Shown here: piece by piece, positions 8,240-16,420 of the stretch
Position numbering within the stretch: the first letter of the stretch is position 1
Layout: every line of letters begins with the position of its first letter
From: Methanomethylovorans sp041447285
Lineage (GTDB): Archaea > Halobacteriota > Methanosarcinia > Methanosarcinales > Methanosarcinaceae
Assembly: GCF_041447285.1 (NCBI RefSeq)
Contig: NZ_JBGMEB010000015.1
Location: 56,021 to 120,020, forward strand
Direction of reading: 5' to 3'
Length of the DNA stretch: 64,000 nucleotides
The notes under the pieces: model-generated
What the model saw: only the letters and a program-made list of their open reading frames with translations
Database searches by the model: none
What the model was told of the DNA's origin: nothing
Program-made: the position numbers and the translations under genes

Positions 8240-8980
8240 ATGGAAAAAGTAGTCATCGATGCAAAAGGTATGCATTACACCCCCCTCAATAAGAAGGTCC
8301 GCGAGGCTGTAGCTGCCGGGGCAAAGGAAATTGAGATCAATAACGTACTTGGACAGCGCTTTATCGCCAATGGCCTGAGAGGTGATGTAAAACTCACTAT
8401 TAATGGTATCCCCGGCGGAGATCTCTGCATGTTCATGAACGGCCCGGAGTGTACGGTTTACGGGAATTGTGAGCATGCTCCCGGCAATACTATGGATGGT
8501 GGTATGCTCGTTGTTCACGGCAGTGCAGGTGATGCTGTAGCTCACAGTATGCGCGGCGGCAAAGTGTACATTAGGGGCAATATCGGATATCGTGGCGGTA
8601 TCCACATGAAAGAGTATGACTCTAAGAAGCCAATGCTGATCATAGGTGGCACTTCTCATGCATTCCTTGGTGAATACATGGCAGGAGGTCTTATTATGAT
8701 GTTTTGTATGGGTGAAGAACCATCTATGCAGGACAGGGGCATAGGCAGCGGTATTCATGGTGGAGAGATCATTATCCGTGGAGATGTGCCAGACAGGCTT
8801 CTGGGAGTAGGTGCGAAGAAGGTCGAGTTCACTGAAAGTGACCTCAAACGTTTGTCACCAGTGATAGAAGACTTCTGCTCAAAGTTCAATATCGATCCCG
8901 CTCCTTTGATGAACACGAATTATACTCGTATAGTTCCATCAAGTAGCAGGCCTTTTGCTGGCAAGTATACATGGGAGTGA
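8240..8980 (+). CDS. Glutamate synthase GXGXG-motif subunit
   Basis: 246 residues, corresponding to the C-terminal right-handed beta-helix of bacterial GltB, which is a separate polypeptide in archaea. Repeated glycine motifs are spaced along the chain (G-N-C-E-H-A-P-G-N-T, H-G-S-A-G-D-A, R-G-N-I-G-Y-R-G-G-I, G-S-G-I-H-G-G-E-I). The same beta-helix occurs in FwdC and related proteins, but the operon position next to the two other glutamate synthase parts settles the assignment. It is structural, linking the amidotransferase to the synthase core. Confidence 0.93.
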   Translation: MEKVVIDAKGMHYTPLNKKVREAVAAGAKEIEINNVLGQRFIANGLRGDVKLTINGIPGGDLCMFMNGPECTVYGNCEHAPGNTMDGGMLVVHGSAGDAVAHSMRGGKVYIRGNIGYRGGIHMKEYDSKKPMLIIGGTSHAFLGEYMAGGLIMMFCMGEEPSMQDRGIGSGIHGGEIIIRGDVPDRLLGVGAKKVEFTESDLKRLSPVIEDFCSKFNIDPAPLMNTNYTRIVPSSSRPFAGKYTWE

Positions 8981-8985
8981 TATAA

Positions 8986-10011
8986 ATGGGTAAAAATTAT
9001 CTTGATCTTAAGGCTGAAGTATGGGATACAGGGATATGTGCAGCATGTGGTGCATGTGTGGCCGTATGTCCGGCAGATGCCATTTATTTCAAAACAGGGG
9101 AAGAATCCACGCGCCCCTTTAACAATGGATACTGTAAGGAAGTTGTTGACGGGGTTCCATGCGGTGCATGTTATGCAACCTGCCCAAGGCTAGATCCTGC
9201 ACCAACTGAGATGTTCGGCAAGTATATTGATATCTTTTCTGCAAAAGCAGATATCCTCATCCCGGGAAAGCAGAGCGGTGGAGCTGTTACAGCTATTCTT
9301 GTGAATGCACTTGAGCAAGGATTGATCGATGCGGTTGTAACAGTGGAAGAAGACCCATGGACACTTAAACCATCGTCTACTGTTATCACATCTGAAGATG
9401 CTCTTATAAGTCAGGCAGGAAGCCGCTATAACTGGTGGGTGCCACTGGTATCTTCTCTGAAAGAGGCTGTCATCACTCGCAAATATAGAAGTGTTGCCAT
9501 CGTAGGTGTTCCCTGCGTTGTTCAGGCCGTAAGAAAAATGCTTGATAGCGATCACGATCTGCTCAGGCCATTTAAGCGTTCTGTCCGTTTAGTGGTTGGT
9601 TTGTTCTGTACAGAGACCTTCGATTACGAGAAACTTGTAGAAGACAAGCTTATCAAAGAGCGCAGTATCGAACCTATGGACATTGTTCATTTTGATGTTA
9701 AAGGTAAGCTGGAGATCACCATGAGGGATGGGAGTCTTACAGTGATACCTCTAAAGGAAATTGATGAATGTGTCAGACCCGGTTGTAAGGTATGTACTGA
9801 CTTTACTGCTATTGGTTCAGATATTTCTGCAGGTTCTGTAGGCAGTCCCAAAGGCTATACAACGGTCATAGTACGCAGTTCTGCAGGCAAGGCAGTTGTA
9901 GAAAACGCTATAGAGAATGGTTTGCTTTCGAAAGGCTCAGATGTGGACATGCAGGCTATAGAGAAACTCTCAACTCGTAAACTTGCAAGAAAGCAGGAGA
10001 AGAAACAATAA
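8986..10011 (+). CDS. FrhB-like F420 hydrogenase/dehydrogenase beta-subunit family protein
   Basis: 341 residues, starting 5 bp after the GXGXG subunit and so the fourth gene of the glutamate synthase operon. The N-terminus has a ferredoxin motif C-A-A-C-G-A-C-V-A-V-C-P (residues 18-29) and further cysteines (C-G-A-C-Y-A-T-C-P). The rest matches the FrhB/FpoF/FqoF family, which binds FAD, Fe-S and coenzyme F420; G-V-P-C-V-V-Q-A (about residues 172-179) and C-R/K-V-C-T-D-F-T are typical. The known role of the family is electron exchange with F420H2. The inference is that this subunit feeds electrons from F420H2 into glutamate synthase. The very C-terminus is lysine-rich. Confidence 0.85.
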   Translation: MGKNYLDLKAEVWDTGICAACGACVAVCPADAIYFKTGEESTRPFNNGYCKEVVDGVPCGACYATCPRLDPAPTEMFGKYIDIFSAKADILIPGKQSGGAVTAILVNALEQGLIDAVVTVEEDPWTLKPSSTVITSEDALISQAGSRYNWWVPLVSSLKEAVITRKYRSVAIVGVPCVVQAVRKMLDSDHDLLRPFKRSVRLVVGLFCTETFDYEKLVEDKLIKERSIEPMDIVHFDVKGKLEITMRDGSLTVIPLKEIDECVRPGCKVCTDFTAIGSDISAGSVGSPKGYTTVIVRSSAGKAVVENAIENGLLSKGSDVDMQAIEKLSTRKLARKQEKKQ

Positions 10012-10028
10012 CATCACCTTTATGGTTG

Positions 10029-10077
10029 CGGTGTCTATCCACTTCCTCGTCGTTCCTAACCATGCTGATAGACACCG
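10029..10077 (+). terminator. Perfect 11-bp inverted repeat after the glutamate synthase operon
   Basis: CGGTGTCTATC (10029-10039) pairs perfectly with GATAGACACCG (10067-10077) across a 27-base loop. It lies 18 bp after the last gene of the operon, between convergent transcription units. There is no long T-tract, so it may be a 3'-end stabiliser rather than a classic terminator. Confidence 0.45.
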
Positions 10078-10150
10078 TATATCCAATTTTAATGTAGCCA
10101 TTGGGATAAGACAGCTTGTGGGATAAAGTTGTCGCTGTTATTTCTCTTTT

Positions 10151-10648
10151 TTATACAGTTCTTTTCCTATAATGAATAGTATCAACTCCGTTACCTCGGT
10201 CATTCTTAACTATACAGTATGGTATAAACCCATTAACCTGATAAAACTGCATAGCTGCAACATTTGTAGACCAAGTGCAAACGTAGAGTTTTCTGATGCC
10301 TTCAGCAACAGTTCTGCCTTCAAGTTCTTCGCATAGGATTTTACTAATGCCCTTCTTCCTAAATTCAGGATGCACACACATTAGATTTATATATGCATCA
10401 TTCTCGCTTTTCCAATATTTGCTACAGCCAATAACTCCTAAAATCTTTCCAGTTATATCTTCGATACAAGTATCATCCTCTGCGATCAGATAATAGGAAT
10501 CAGGACCAGAAAGACAGTCCCAAACCCTTTGCTCTATGCCATTGCCTCTCCTGCTAAGAGGAGGATAAAAATCATTGTCCACAAGTTCAATGAACTGGCA
10601 GAGAGGATGGTAATCCTCCCGCCCAGCTTCTCTTACTTTTATTTGCAT
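10151..10648 (-). CDS. GNAT family N-acetyltransferase
   Basis: 165 residues with the GNAT acetyl-CoA motif F-R-K-K-G-I-S-K-I-L near residues 97-106 and the following strand K-L-Y-V-C-T-W. A C-terminal F-Y-Q-V-N-G-F is the usual last alpha-beta element. It starts 6 bp downstream of the second glutamine synthetase, so both are probably read from one transcript. Substrate unknown; a link to nitrogen metabolism rests only on position. Confidence 0.82.
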   Translation of the reverse strand: MQIKVREAGREDYHPLCQFIELVDNDFYPPLSRRGNGIEQRVWDCLSGPDSYYLIAEDDTCIEDITGKILGVIGCSKYWKSENDAYINLMCVHPEFRKKGISKILCEELEGRTVAEGIRKLYVCTWSTNVAAMQFYQVNGFIPYCIVKNDRGNGVDTIHYRKRTV

Positions 10649-10654
10649 GTACCA

Positions 10655-11983
10655 TTAAGTTCTGTTTAGGTACCTTTCTATTTCCCAATCGTGCACCTGC
10701 ACTTTATATGCATCCCACTCTGCTCTTGCAATATTCAATATGTTTTCATGCACATGTGTACCCAATACCTTCTTGAGAAGTTCATCCTGTTCCAGATAAT
10801 TTGCACTCTCAAATAGTGTTCCAGGCAGGCTTTCAATACCCTGTTCAGCACGTTCTTTGACGCTCAGATCAAAAATATTGTAATCTACCATGTGCTTTGG
10901 TGCAGTTTTATTCTTAATTCCTTCAAGACCGGCTGCCAATATAGCGGCAAAAGTTAGGTATGGGTTACATGATGGGTCAGGACTTCTCAGTTCCACGCGG
11001 GTGCTGTTTCCCCTTGGAGCAGGTATACGTATAAGGGAACTACGATTCGCACCAGACCATGCAATGTATACGGGTGCTTCATAGCCTGGTATTATCCTTT
11101 TATACGAGTTCACAATAGGGTTTGCTATACATGTTATAGCTTTGACATGGTTCAGAACACCAGCGATGAAATACCTTGCAGTGTCGCTTATCTGCATCTC
11201 TGCATCAGGGTCATAGAAAGCATTTTTTCCATCCTTTGAAAGGGAAAGGTTGACGTGCATACCGGAACCGTTGACAGTAGCTATGGGTTTTGGCATGAAT
11301 GTTGCATGTAGTCCATTCAGCTTGGCTATCGTCCTGGCGACATACTTGAATGTGACCACATTATCAGCCATTGTCAAAGCATCTCCGTATTTGAAGTCGA
11401 TCTCATGCTGACCAAAGGCCACTTCATGGTGAGAAGCTTCAATATCAAAGTTTAGGTCCATAAGTGCAAGTACTATTTCCCGCCTTATGTCCTCAGCAAT
11501 GTCTGTAGGTGCAAATTCAAAGTAGCTACCATAATCGTGTGGTGTGGTAGTAGCATTACCATTTTCTCTTTCAAACAGGAAAAACTCCATCTCAGGCCCT
11601 ACATTCAATGTAAAACCCATTTCTGCAGCTTTTTCAGTAACCTTTCTCAACACATAGCGTGGGTCTCCTTTGAAAGGCTCTCCATTTGTCTGGTACACAT
11701 CACATATAATACGTGCTACCTGTCCTTTCCCATTATTCCATGGCAGTAGTGCAAATGTAGTTACGTCGGGTTTAAGCAGCATGTCGGATTCGTATATCCT
11801 TACAAATCCTTCTATTGATGAGCCGTCAAAGCTGATACCAGTGGTAAGTGCTTTATCTATTTGCTTTACAGGTATTTCCACATCTTTGACCACACCCTGT
11901 ATATCTGTGAACTGCAGGCGTATGAATCTCACATTGTGTTTTTCAATGGTTTCTTTGACATCTTTTTCGTTCCTAACTATCAT
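10655..11983 (-). CDS. glnA2: Glutamine synthetase, type I, second copy
   Basis: 442 residues, clearly paralogous to the glnA at 4144 along the full length, with F-D-G-S-S-I-E-G-F, N-G-S-G-M-H-V-N and N-S-Y-K-R-I-I-P-G-Y-E-A-P conserved. No key segment is missing, so it should be an active ATP-dependent glutamate-ammonia ligase or a close relative that uses another amine. It is far from identical to copy 1, so it is an old paralogue. It leads a two-gene unit with a GNAT acetyltransferase. The upstream region has TATA-like sequences but no good match to the NrpR-like element. Confidence 0.92.
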   Translation of the reverse strand: MIVRNEKDVKETIEKHNVRFIRLQFTDIQGVVKDVEIPVKQIDKALTTGISFDGSSIEGFVRIYESDMLLKPDVTTFALLPWNNGKGQVARIICDVYQTNGEPFKGDPRYVLRKVTEKAAEMGFTLNVGPEMEFFLFERENGNATTTPHDYGSYFEFAPTDIAEDIRREIVLALMDLNFDIEASHHEVAFGQHEIDFKYGDALTMADNVVTFKYVARTIAKLNGLHATFMPKPIATVNGSGMHVNLSLSKDGKNAFYDPDAEMQISDTARYFIAGVLNHVKAITCIANPIVNSYKRIIPGYEAPVYIAWSGANRSSLIRIPAPRGNSTRVELRSPDPSCNPYLTFAAILAAGLEGIKNKTAPKHMVDYNIFDLSVKERAEQGIESLPGTLFESANYLEQDELLKKVLGTHVHENILNIARAEWDAYKVQVHDWEIERYLNRT

Positions 11984-12362
11984 TGGATCTCCTGTCCAGC
12001 AGCATATACTGCGCTTATTTACGACATATTAACCTCTGAATGGAGATATAATTATTCTTTCAATATATTTACTTACTGCATAAGATAAGTAGTGAAGACC
12101 CCCTCATCTAATCTATCGTGAGCCTTCCTGGCAAAATAATGATTAAGACTATTTTATTAAGAACTTTTTTAGTCTCATGAATTTGGCTTAAAGGTACTTC
12201 TAAATAAGTATGAATGTATGCATGTCCCTTTTTCCACTCCTATTATAGGGATTTGATAAATCTCCGTTTTTTCATAATTTGCATACATATAGCACGGATG
12301 CCCAGTTGAGGGCATCTCATGCAAAATATATTCGGTTTTATCTGTTTCGATCCTCTTGGATA
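11984..12362. other. Gene-free stretch with one hairpin
   Basis: This interval lies between the glnA2 start and the stop of the repeat protein, both on the minus strand. It holds TATA-like tracts serving glnA2 near 12045-12070 and a hairpin at 12297-12316 (GATGCCC / GGGCATC, loop of six) about 45 bp after the repeat-protein stop, which could mark that transcript's 3' end. No ORF with a ribosome binding site was seen. Confidence 0.5.
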
Positions 12363-13397
12363 TCAGGCTTCAGAAGATTCATTTTCAGGAGCAATTCCTG
12401 CCTTTTCCATTAGCCTGGGCTTCATTCTTCTCTCATTAGTTGGTCTGATTCCAAGTTCTTCCATAGCAGAGTGCATCTGTTCCACTGCTTCCTTGAGGCC
12501 TTCCTCATCTTCTGCATTGGTGATGAGCGTCTTTACTTTCTCAAGTTGTGTGAGTGCAGTGGTCAACATCTCTTCTGTGATATTTTCATTGTCCAGTTCG
12601 TCTATATTCTCGATATCTTCCTCTATTTTTGAGATGGTGTTGTTCACTTGCTCTAACATCCTTTCCTGCTGTGTCTCGAAAGTTTCATCCTCTGGAAAAT
12701 TTTCTGGCTTGTCCATCATGGCAGGCCCCATTCCAAGTGTTTCCATTGCTGAATGGACAAGTTCCCTTGCTTCCTTCAGATCCTCTTCATCTTGTGCATT
12801 CTCGATTATTGTTTTTGCTTCTTCCAGTTGAACTGTTACGTTCTCCAGCATTTCTGCTGTGATATTCTCATCGTCGATTTCTCCGGAGTTTATTAATGAG
12901 ATGAATGATATCGTATCATTGATCTGCTCCAGCATTCTTTCCTGCTGTGTCTCAAAGGATTCCTCCTCTCGGAACATTCCATGTCTGTTTTCCGGTTCTA
13001 TTCCAAGTGTCTCCATTGCTGAGTGCATTAGTTCTGCTGCTTCCCTCAGATCTTCTACTTCTTTTGCATTCTCAACTATTGTTTTTGCTTCTTCCAATTG
13101 AGTTGTTGCATTATCCAGCATTTCCACTGTTACATTTTCATCTTCTATCTCTCCTGCTTCTATCTTTGAGATCGTATCATTAATTTGTTCCAGCATTCTT
13201 TCCTGCTGTACTTCAAAAGTTTCATTGTCCAGAGAGAATCCTGCTGGACCTCTGCTATTTATCTTCTTTCCATGCACAATTTCCTGCATGCTCTGTTGCT
13301 GGCTGTCATTCTGTGCAGCTAATGTGGCTGGTATCATGCATACAACCATCATAGCCACTGAAAGGACAGCTATAGATTTTATTATTTTTTTTTGCGT
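12363..13397 (-). CDS. Secreted three-repeat helical protein (possible non-AUG start)
   Basis: About 344 residues from the proposed start. A signal peptide (K-K-I-I-K-S-I-A-V-L-S-V-A-M-M-V then A-T-L-A-A-Q) is followed by three repeats of about 85-95 residues, each beginning E-T/S-F-E-x-Q-Q-E-R-M-L-E-Q and ending H-S-A-M-E-x-L-G. The repeats are acidic, Gln/Glu-rich and probably alpha-helical. The open frame extends to ATG 13490, but a TATA box (13467-13474) covers that region, and the only good ribosome binding site, GGGAGG at 13405-13410, stands 7 nt before an ACG codon (13395-13397). The likely start is therefore ACG, or an ATG changed by mutation or sequencing error. Function unknown; a surface or chaperone-like role is a guess. 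Confidence 0.75.
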   Translation of the reverse strand, partial: TQKKIIKSIAVLSVAMMVVCMIPATLAAQNDSQQQSMQEIVHGKKINSRGPAGFSLDNETFEVQQERMLEQINDTISKIEAGEIEDENVTVEMLDNATTQLEEAKTIVENAKEVEDLREAAELMHSAMETLGIEPENRHGMFREEESFETQQERMLEQINDTISFISLINSGEIDDENITAEMLENVTVQLEEAKTIIENAQDEEDLKEARELVHSAMETLGMGPAMMDKPENFPEDETFETQQERMLEQVNNTISKIEEDIENIDELDNENITEEMLTTALTQLEKVKTLITNAEDEEGLKEAVEQMHSAMEELGIRPTNERRMKPRLMEKAGIAPENESSEA

Positions 13398-13466
13398 GTA
13401 TTTTCCTCCCAATTCTTTGTGTCCAACCGCTAATCTGTTGGAATAATTGCTGGATTCTCTATGAAT

Positions 13467-13474
13467 CATATAAA
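13467..13474 (-). promoter_or_regulatory. TATA box of the three-repeat secreted protein
   Basis: TTTATATG on the minus strand. Transcription would start about 25 bp downstream, near 13443, leaving a leader of about 45 nt before the GGGAGG ribosome binding site. This rules out the in-frame ATGs at and just inside 13490. Confidence 0.5.
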
Positions 13475-13490
13475 GATACTTAGCAATCAA

Positions 13491-13952
13491 AGAGATAATA
13501 AGCCTTTATTCTTCGAAAAAAAGATTTATTCGAGTTTTCATTACTCTAAGTTCCTTTATAATCCTTTTTCCTGCTTTCTTCTAAGATTCGGAAAATACAC
13601 AATCAACTAGTCATCAATACATTAGATTGCATTTACTTAAAAATTGGATCAATTTGATACATTTTAGGAAATAATATGCACATTTCTGAGCTTAATAGTC
13701 TTAATCAGTATTTTATATCCTGTAATCATCAATCTATCTGCCTCAATCAAATATTTCCTTAAATGAATGTTCTATAAAGCTTCATATCTTCAAAAAAAGT
13801 ATAAATAATAGTATCTCTGTTTTCTATTATAACGGCTACATACAAGTCTCTCAAGCATATTTATATTGTTCAATGCCTTTATTGACTGGCGTACTGGCGC
13901 CAGTTAAGAGGTTCCGAATGGGACAGACACGACCAGGCTAAAATATAGGTAT
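13491..13952. other. Gene-free divergent promoter region
   Basis: AT-rich interval between the divergent repeat-protein gene and the lipoprotein gene. It contains a TATA-like stretch near 13857-13868 for the plus-strand operon and the palindrome listed separately at 13893-13904. No small ORF with a ribosome binding site was found. Confidence 0.5.
13893..13904. promoter_or_regulatory. 12-bp perfect palindrome, candidate operator
   Basis: ACTGGCGCCAGT is perfectly self-complementary and is preceded by a direct repeat of its first half (ACTGGCG at 13885-13891). It sits about 30 bp downstream of a TATA-like element, at the expected transcription start of the lipoprotein / membrane winged-helix operon. 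Position and symmetry suggest an operator; the DNA-binding protein of that operon is a candidate ligand. Confidence 0.45.
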
Positions 13953-14912
13953 ATGAATCACATGAATCACAAGGCTATAGTGCTTATATTTACAATTGTC
14001 TTAGCTACAATTGCAGGTGGATGTGCAGATAAGTCTCCTTCTGAGGGCAACGGGCCTGGCTATAAATATAGTGTTTATAGTCTTGTTCCGACATATCTGG
14101 GTATTCTTCCATCTCCTGACAGTATTGGGCCGGAACATCCTGGTGTTCATCCTGTGATAAGGGATGAAAACGAGGAGTTCAACAATATTCTCTCTGAAGC
14201 TGATATTATATCAGAAGATTTGGAATCTAAAATAACGAGCTTTGAGGAAGAGGGCAAAGATGTTCAAAAACTAAAGTCTCTTTTGGAAGAGTACAAAGCT
14301 TTGATTTCCAGTGCTAGAACCTATCGTGAACTTGCAGATAAGGGGCATGACAATTGCTCGGATCCGGATTGTCAGGCACTGGAAAAGGAATTATATTTAG
14401 AACTCTCACGAGAAAGCCTGAAAAAATCGAATTCCGTCTTATCCGAGATTTTCAACGAAGTCAAAAAGATGCTCCCTGGGCATATTGAATTAGGCGAAGG
14501 CTGTAATCTTTCCGCAATTGGCAAAGGCAGGGTTCTCCTAGCAGGTAATTTAAACGCTAATCTTTCCGTAAAAGACGGTATTCTGTATATAGTAGGTTTC
14601 CCAGAGGGCCCGGAATACCCTATCAATATCGTAGGGAAATATGACTATGAAGAGTCACAAAAAGGTGAGGATCGTTTATCCTATTATAAGTTAGTTGATG
14701 CTGATGTGGAAATTTCCGCACAAAGATCGGCATTCATTATAGAAGCAAATGAAATTTCCCTCAATGTAAATGGAACTTGTACAGTTGATCTCTTTGGTAA
14801 CGGTACCTACAGTATAACATGTCAGGATGGCAATTCGAGTGAAATGCAATGGCAACTACCTACAGTAAGAAGAACTATTAATAGCCCCTATATCTATATT
14901 GGTGTTCAATGA
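13953..14912 (+). CDS. Lipoprotein, first gene of a membrane-regulator operon
   Basis: 319 residues. The N-terminus is a lipoprotein signal (hydrophobic run then I-A-G-G-C at residues 20-24). A predicted helical, acidic region spans about residues 70-175 (E-E-F-N-N-I-L-S-E-A-D onward), followed by a beta-rich domain (about 185-310) with repeated G-N-L / V-N-G-T motifs resembling a bactofilin-like or beta-helical fold; that resemblance is weak. A second ATG at 13962 is an alternative start. The stop overlaps the start of a membrane-anchored winged-helix protein, so an external sensor domain paired with a DNA-binding partner is plausible. Confidence 0.75.
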   Translation: MNHMNHKAIVLIFTIVLATIAGGCADKSPSEGNGPGYKYSVYSLVPTYLGILPSPDSIGPEHPGVHPVIRDENEEFNNILSEADIISEDLESKITSFEEEGKDVQKLKSLLEEYKALISSARTYRELADKGHDNCSDPDCQALEKELYLELSRESLKKSNSVLSEIFNEVKKMLPGHIELGEGCNLSAIGKGRVLLAGNLNANLSVKDGILYIVGFPEGPEYPINIVGKYDYEESQKGEDRLSYYKLVDADVEISAQRSAFIIEANEISLNVNGTCTVDLFGNGTYSITCQDGNSSEMQWQLPTVRRTINSPYIYIGVQ

Positions 14913-15850
14913 AGGCATTTTCCCGTAGAATTATATTCACCATCTTGCTCGTCCTTCCACTTTTAATGACAGCAAGTGCAGGTGCAACTATTCATGGAGT
15001 AGTATACGAATGGAATACATTCCAACCACTGGAAAATGTAATTGTGGAAGTTAACTCCACCCCTGTACAGTCTATGGTGTGTACATATGGAACTTATTCC
15101 TTTGAGCTACCTCAGGGAAATTATAAGATAACAGCAAGTTATTTTGAAGACAGTACTCTTTCTTATTATGCAGAGGATTTAATAAATATTACTGATGACG
15201 GTAACTATGTGCTTGATCTTCTCTTATTCCCAGAGTATTATCAAAGTACAACTTCTACTAATGGTTCTGGTAATGTTTCTTCTTTAGGTCAGTCTACTAT
15301 TTCTCAGAATGTGACTGCAAGTAAAACCAGTTCTATTTCAACAGATACTCTTCTTATAACAATTTCCATACTTCTTGTTGCATTTATTTTATTGAAACAT
15401 TCAACAGGTCAGAAAACCACTCCTATTGAAAAACATCATGTTGTAAAACACGATAAAGTCGAAGAAAAAGTCATTTTGACTCCTAAGCCAGTCCAGCTCC
15501 CCGAATCTGTGGAAAAATTGGAAGTCGGATCCGAGGAATCTGAAATAGATTCAGAGGAGTCATCTGATGATTCAACTGAATTGGTCATTACTGAGCCAGA
15601 ACAGACCGAAACAATTACTGTAGATGATATTCCTAAAGGGCCAATACCAGCTGATCTTCAGGAAATACTGGACATTATTCGTTCTCAGGGAGGAAGAATG
15701 ACTCAAAAGGATCTAAGGAGCAAGCTCAAATACTCTGAGGGCAAGGTGAGCCTCATGCTCTTTGATCTCGAAAAGAGAGGCATGATCCAGAAGTTCAAAA
15801 GGGGCAGAGGAAACGTTATTCTACTTGTGGAACAAGATCAGCAGTCTTGA
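14909..15850 (+). CDS. Membrane-anchored winged-helix protein with external Ig-like domain
   Basis: 313 residues. There is a signal peptide (residues 1-24), then a carboxypeptidase-regulatory-like beta-sandwich (I-H-G-V-V-Y-E-W-N onward, about 27-110), a Ser/Thr-rich linker, one transmembrane helix near residues 145-165, an acidic linker, and a C-terminal winged-helix domain (about 245-305; L-Q-E-I-L-D-I-I-R-S-Q-G-G-R, then a recognition helix and a basic wing). This architecture places a DNA-binding domain inside the cell and a sensor outside, a pattern common in Methanosarcinaceae. It overlaps the upstream lipoprotein gene by 4 bp. The ligand and target genes are unknown. Confidence 0.8.
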   Translation: MKAFSRRIIFTILLVLPLLMTASAGATIHGVVYEWNTFQPLENVIVEVNSTPVQSMVCTYGTYSFELPQGNYKITASYFEDSTLSYYAEDLINITDDGNYVLDLLLFPEYYQSTTSTNGSGNVSSLGQSTISQNVTASKTSSISTDTLLITISILLVAFILLKHSTGQKTTPIEKHHVVKHDKVEEKVILTPKPVQLPESVEKLEVGSEESEIDSEESSDDSTELVITEPEQTETITVDDIPKGPIPADLQEILDIIRSQGGRMTQKDLRSKLKYSEGKVSLMLFDLEKRGMIQKFKRGRGNVILLVEQDQQS

Positions 15851-16012
15851 GATTTAATCTTCTTTTTTTGTGTTTTTTCCTAGAATAATCCTTTATAGCG
15901 ATTCTATGTGAGATTCTGTTTTCATTTAAAGGTTATTCTTGCCTACAATGGTCTATAAAAGTTTGAATTCAAAAACTAATTTGAATTTTCTCTTTAAGCT
16001 CTAAGTATGTTT

Positions 16013-16160
16013 TTATTATAAAATACTAAAAGGGGTTTTGCTGCCAGGAACATGCTGGCAAGCGTACCACCCAACACAGCCATCCCCCATATCCTATGTG
16101 TGATTACCACACAAAGGAGGTGTAAAGGAGGCATCTCACTCTCCTGTGGATGCCTCCATT
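16013..16160 (+). ncRNA. Candidate structured RNA with its own promoter
   Basis: A TATA-like TTATTATAAAA at about 16013-16023 precedes a GC-richer segment with three successive hairpins: TGCCAG/CTGGCA (16042-16060), GTGTG/CACAC (16098-16112) and a perfect 9-bp GGAGGCATC/GATGCCTCC (16127-16157). A second TATA-like element near 16203-16215 probably serves the ABC operon, so the hairpin region could be an independent transcript or a long 5' leader. An overlapping ORF (16052-16408) has no ribosome binding site and no protein-like composition. No known RNA family is recognised. Confidence 0.4.
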
Positions 16161-16420
16161 ACGAAGGATCAGGTAAAAGGGACTATAAACACGTGTCTGG
16201 TAAATATATATTAATATTAAGCATCCAATACTTTATAGATATGATATATTATTGGAGAGGTAAAGTGACTAAAAAGTACGGATTCAAAAATTATGATATC
16301 CTTGATAAAAGGCAGTTAAATCTGCTAACATGGAATATGGTGAAAAGCCTGTCCAATAATGCACAGGTTTCAGCTTCACCCCTTTCATATCACAAGGACT
16401 CAAAATAAGGAGAATACCTT

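Noticed and set aside
16052..16408. 118-codon ORF in the leader of the ABC operon
   Set aside because: No ribosome binding site, odd composition, and it spans three hairpins; better explained as a structured RNA or leader.
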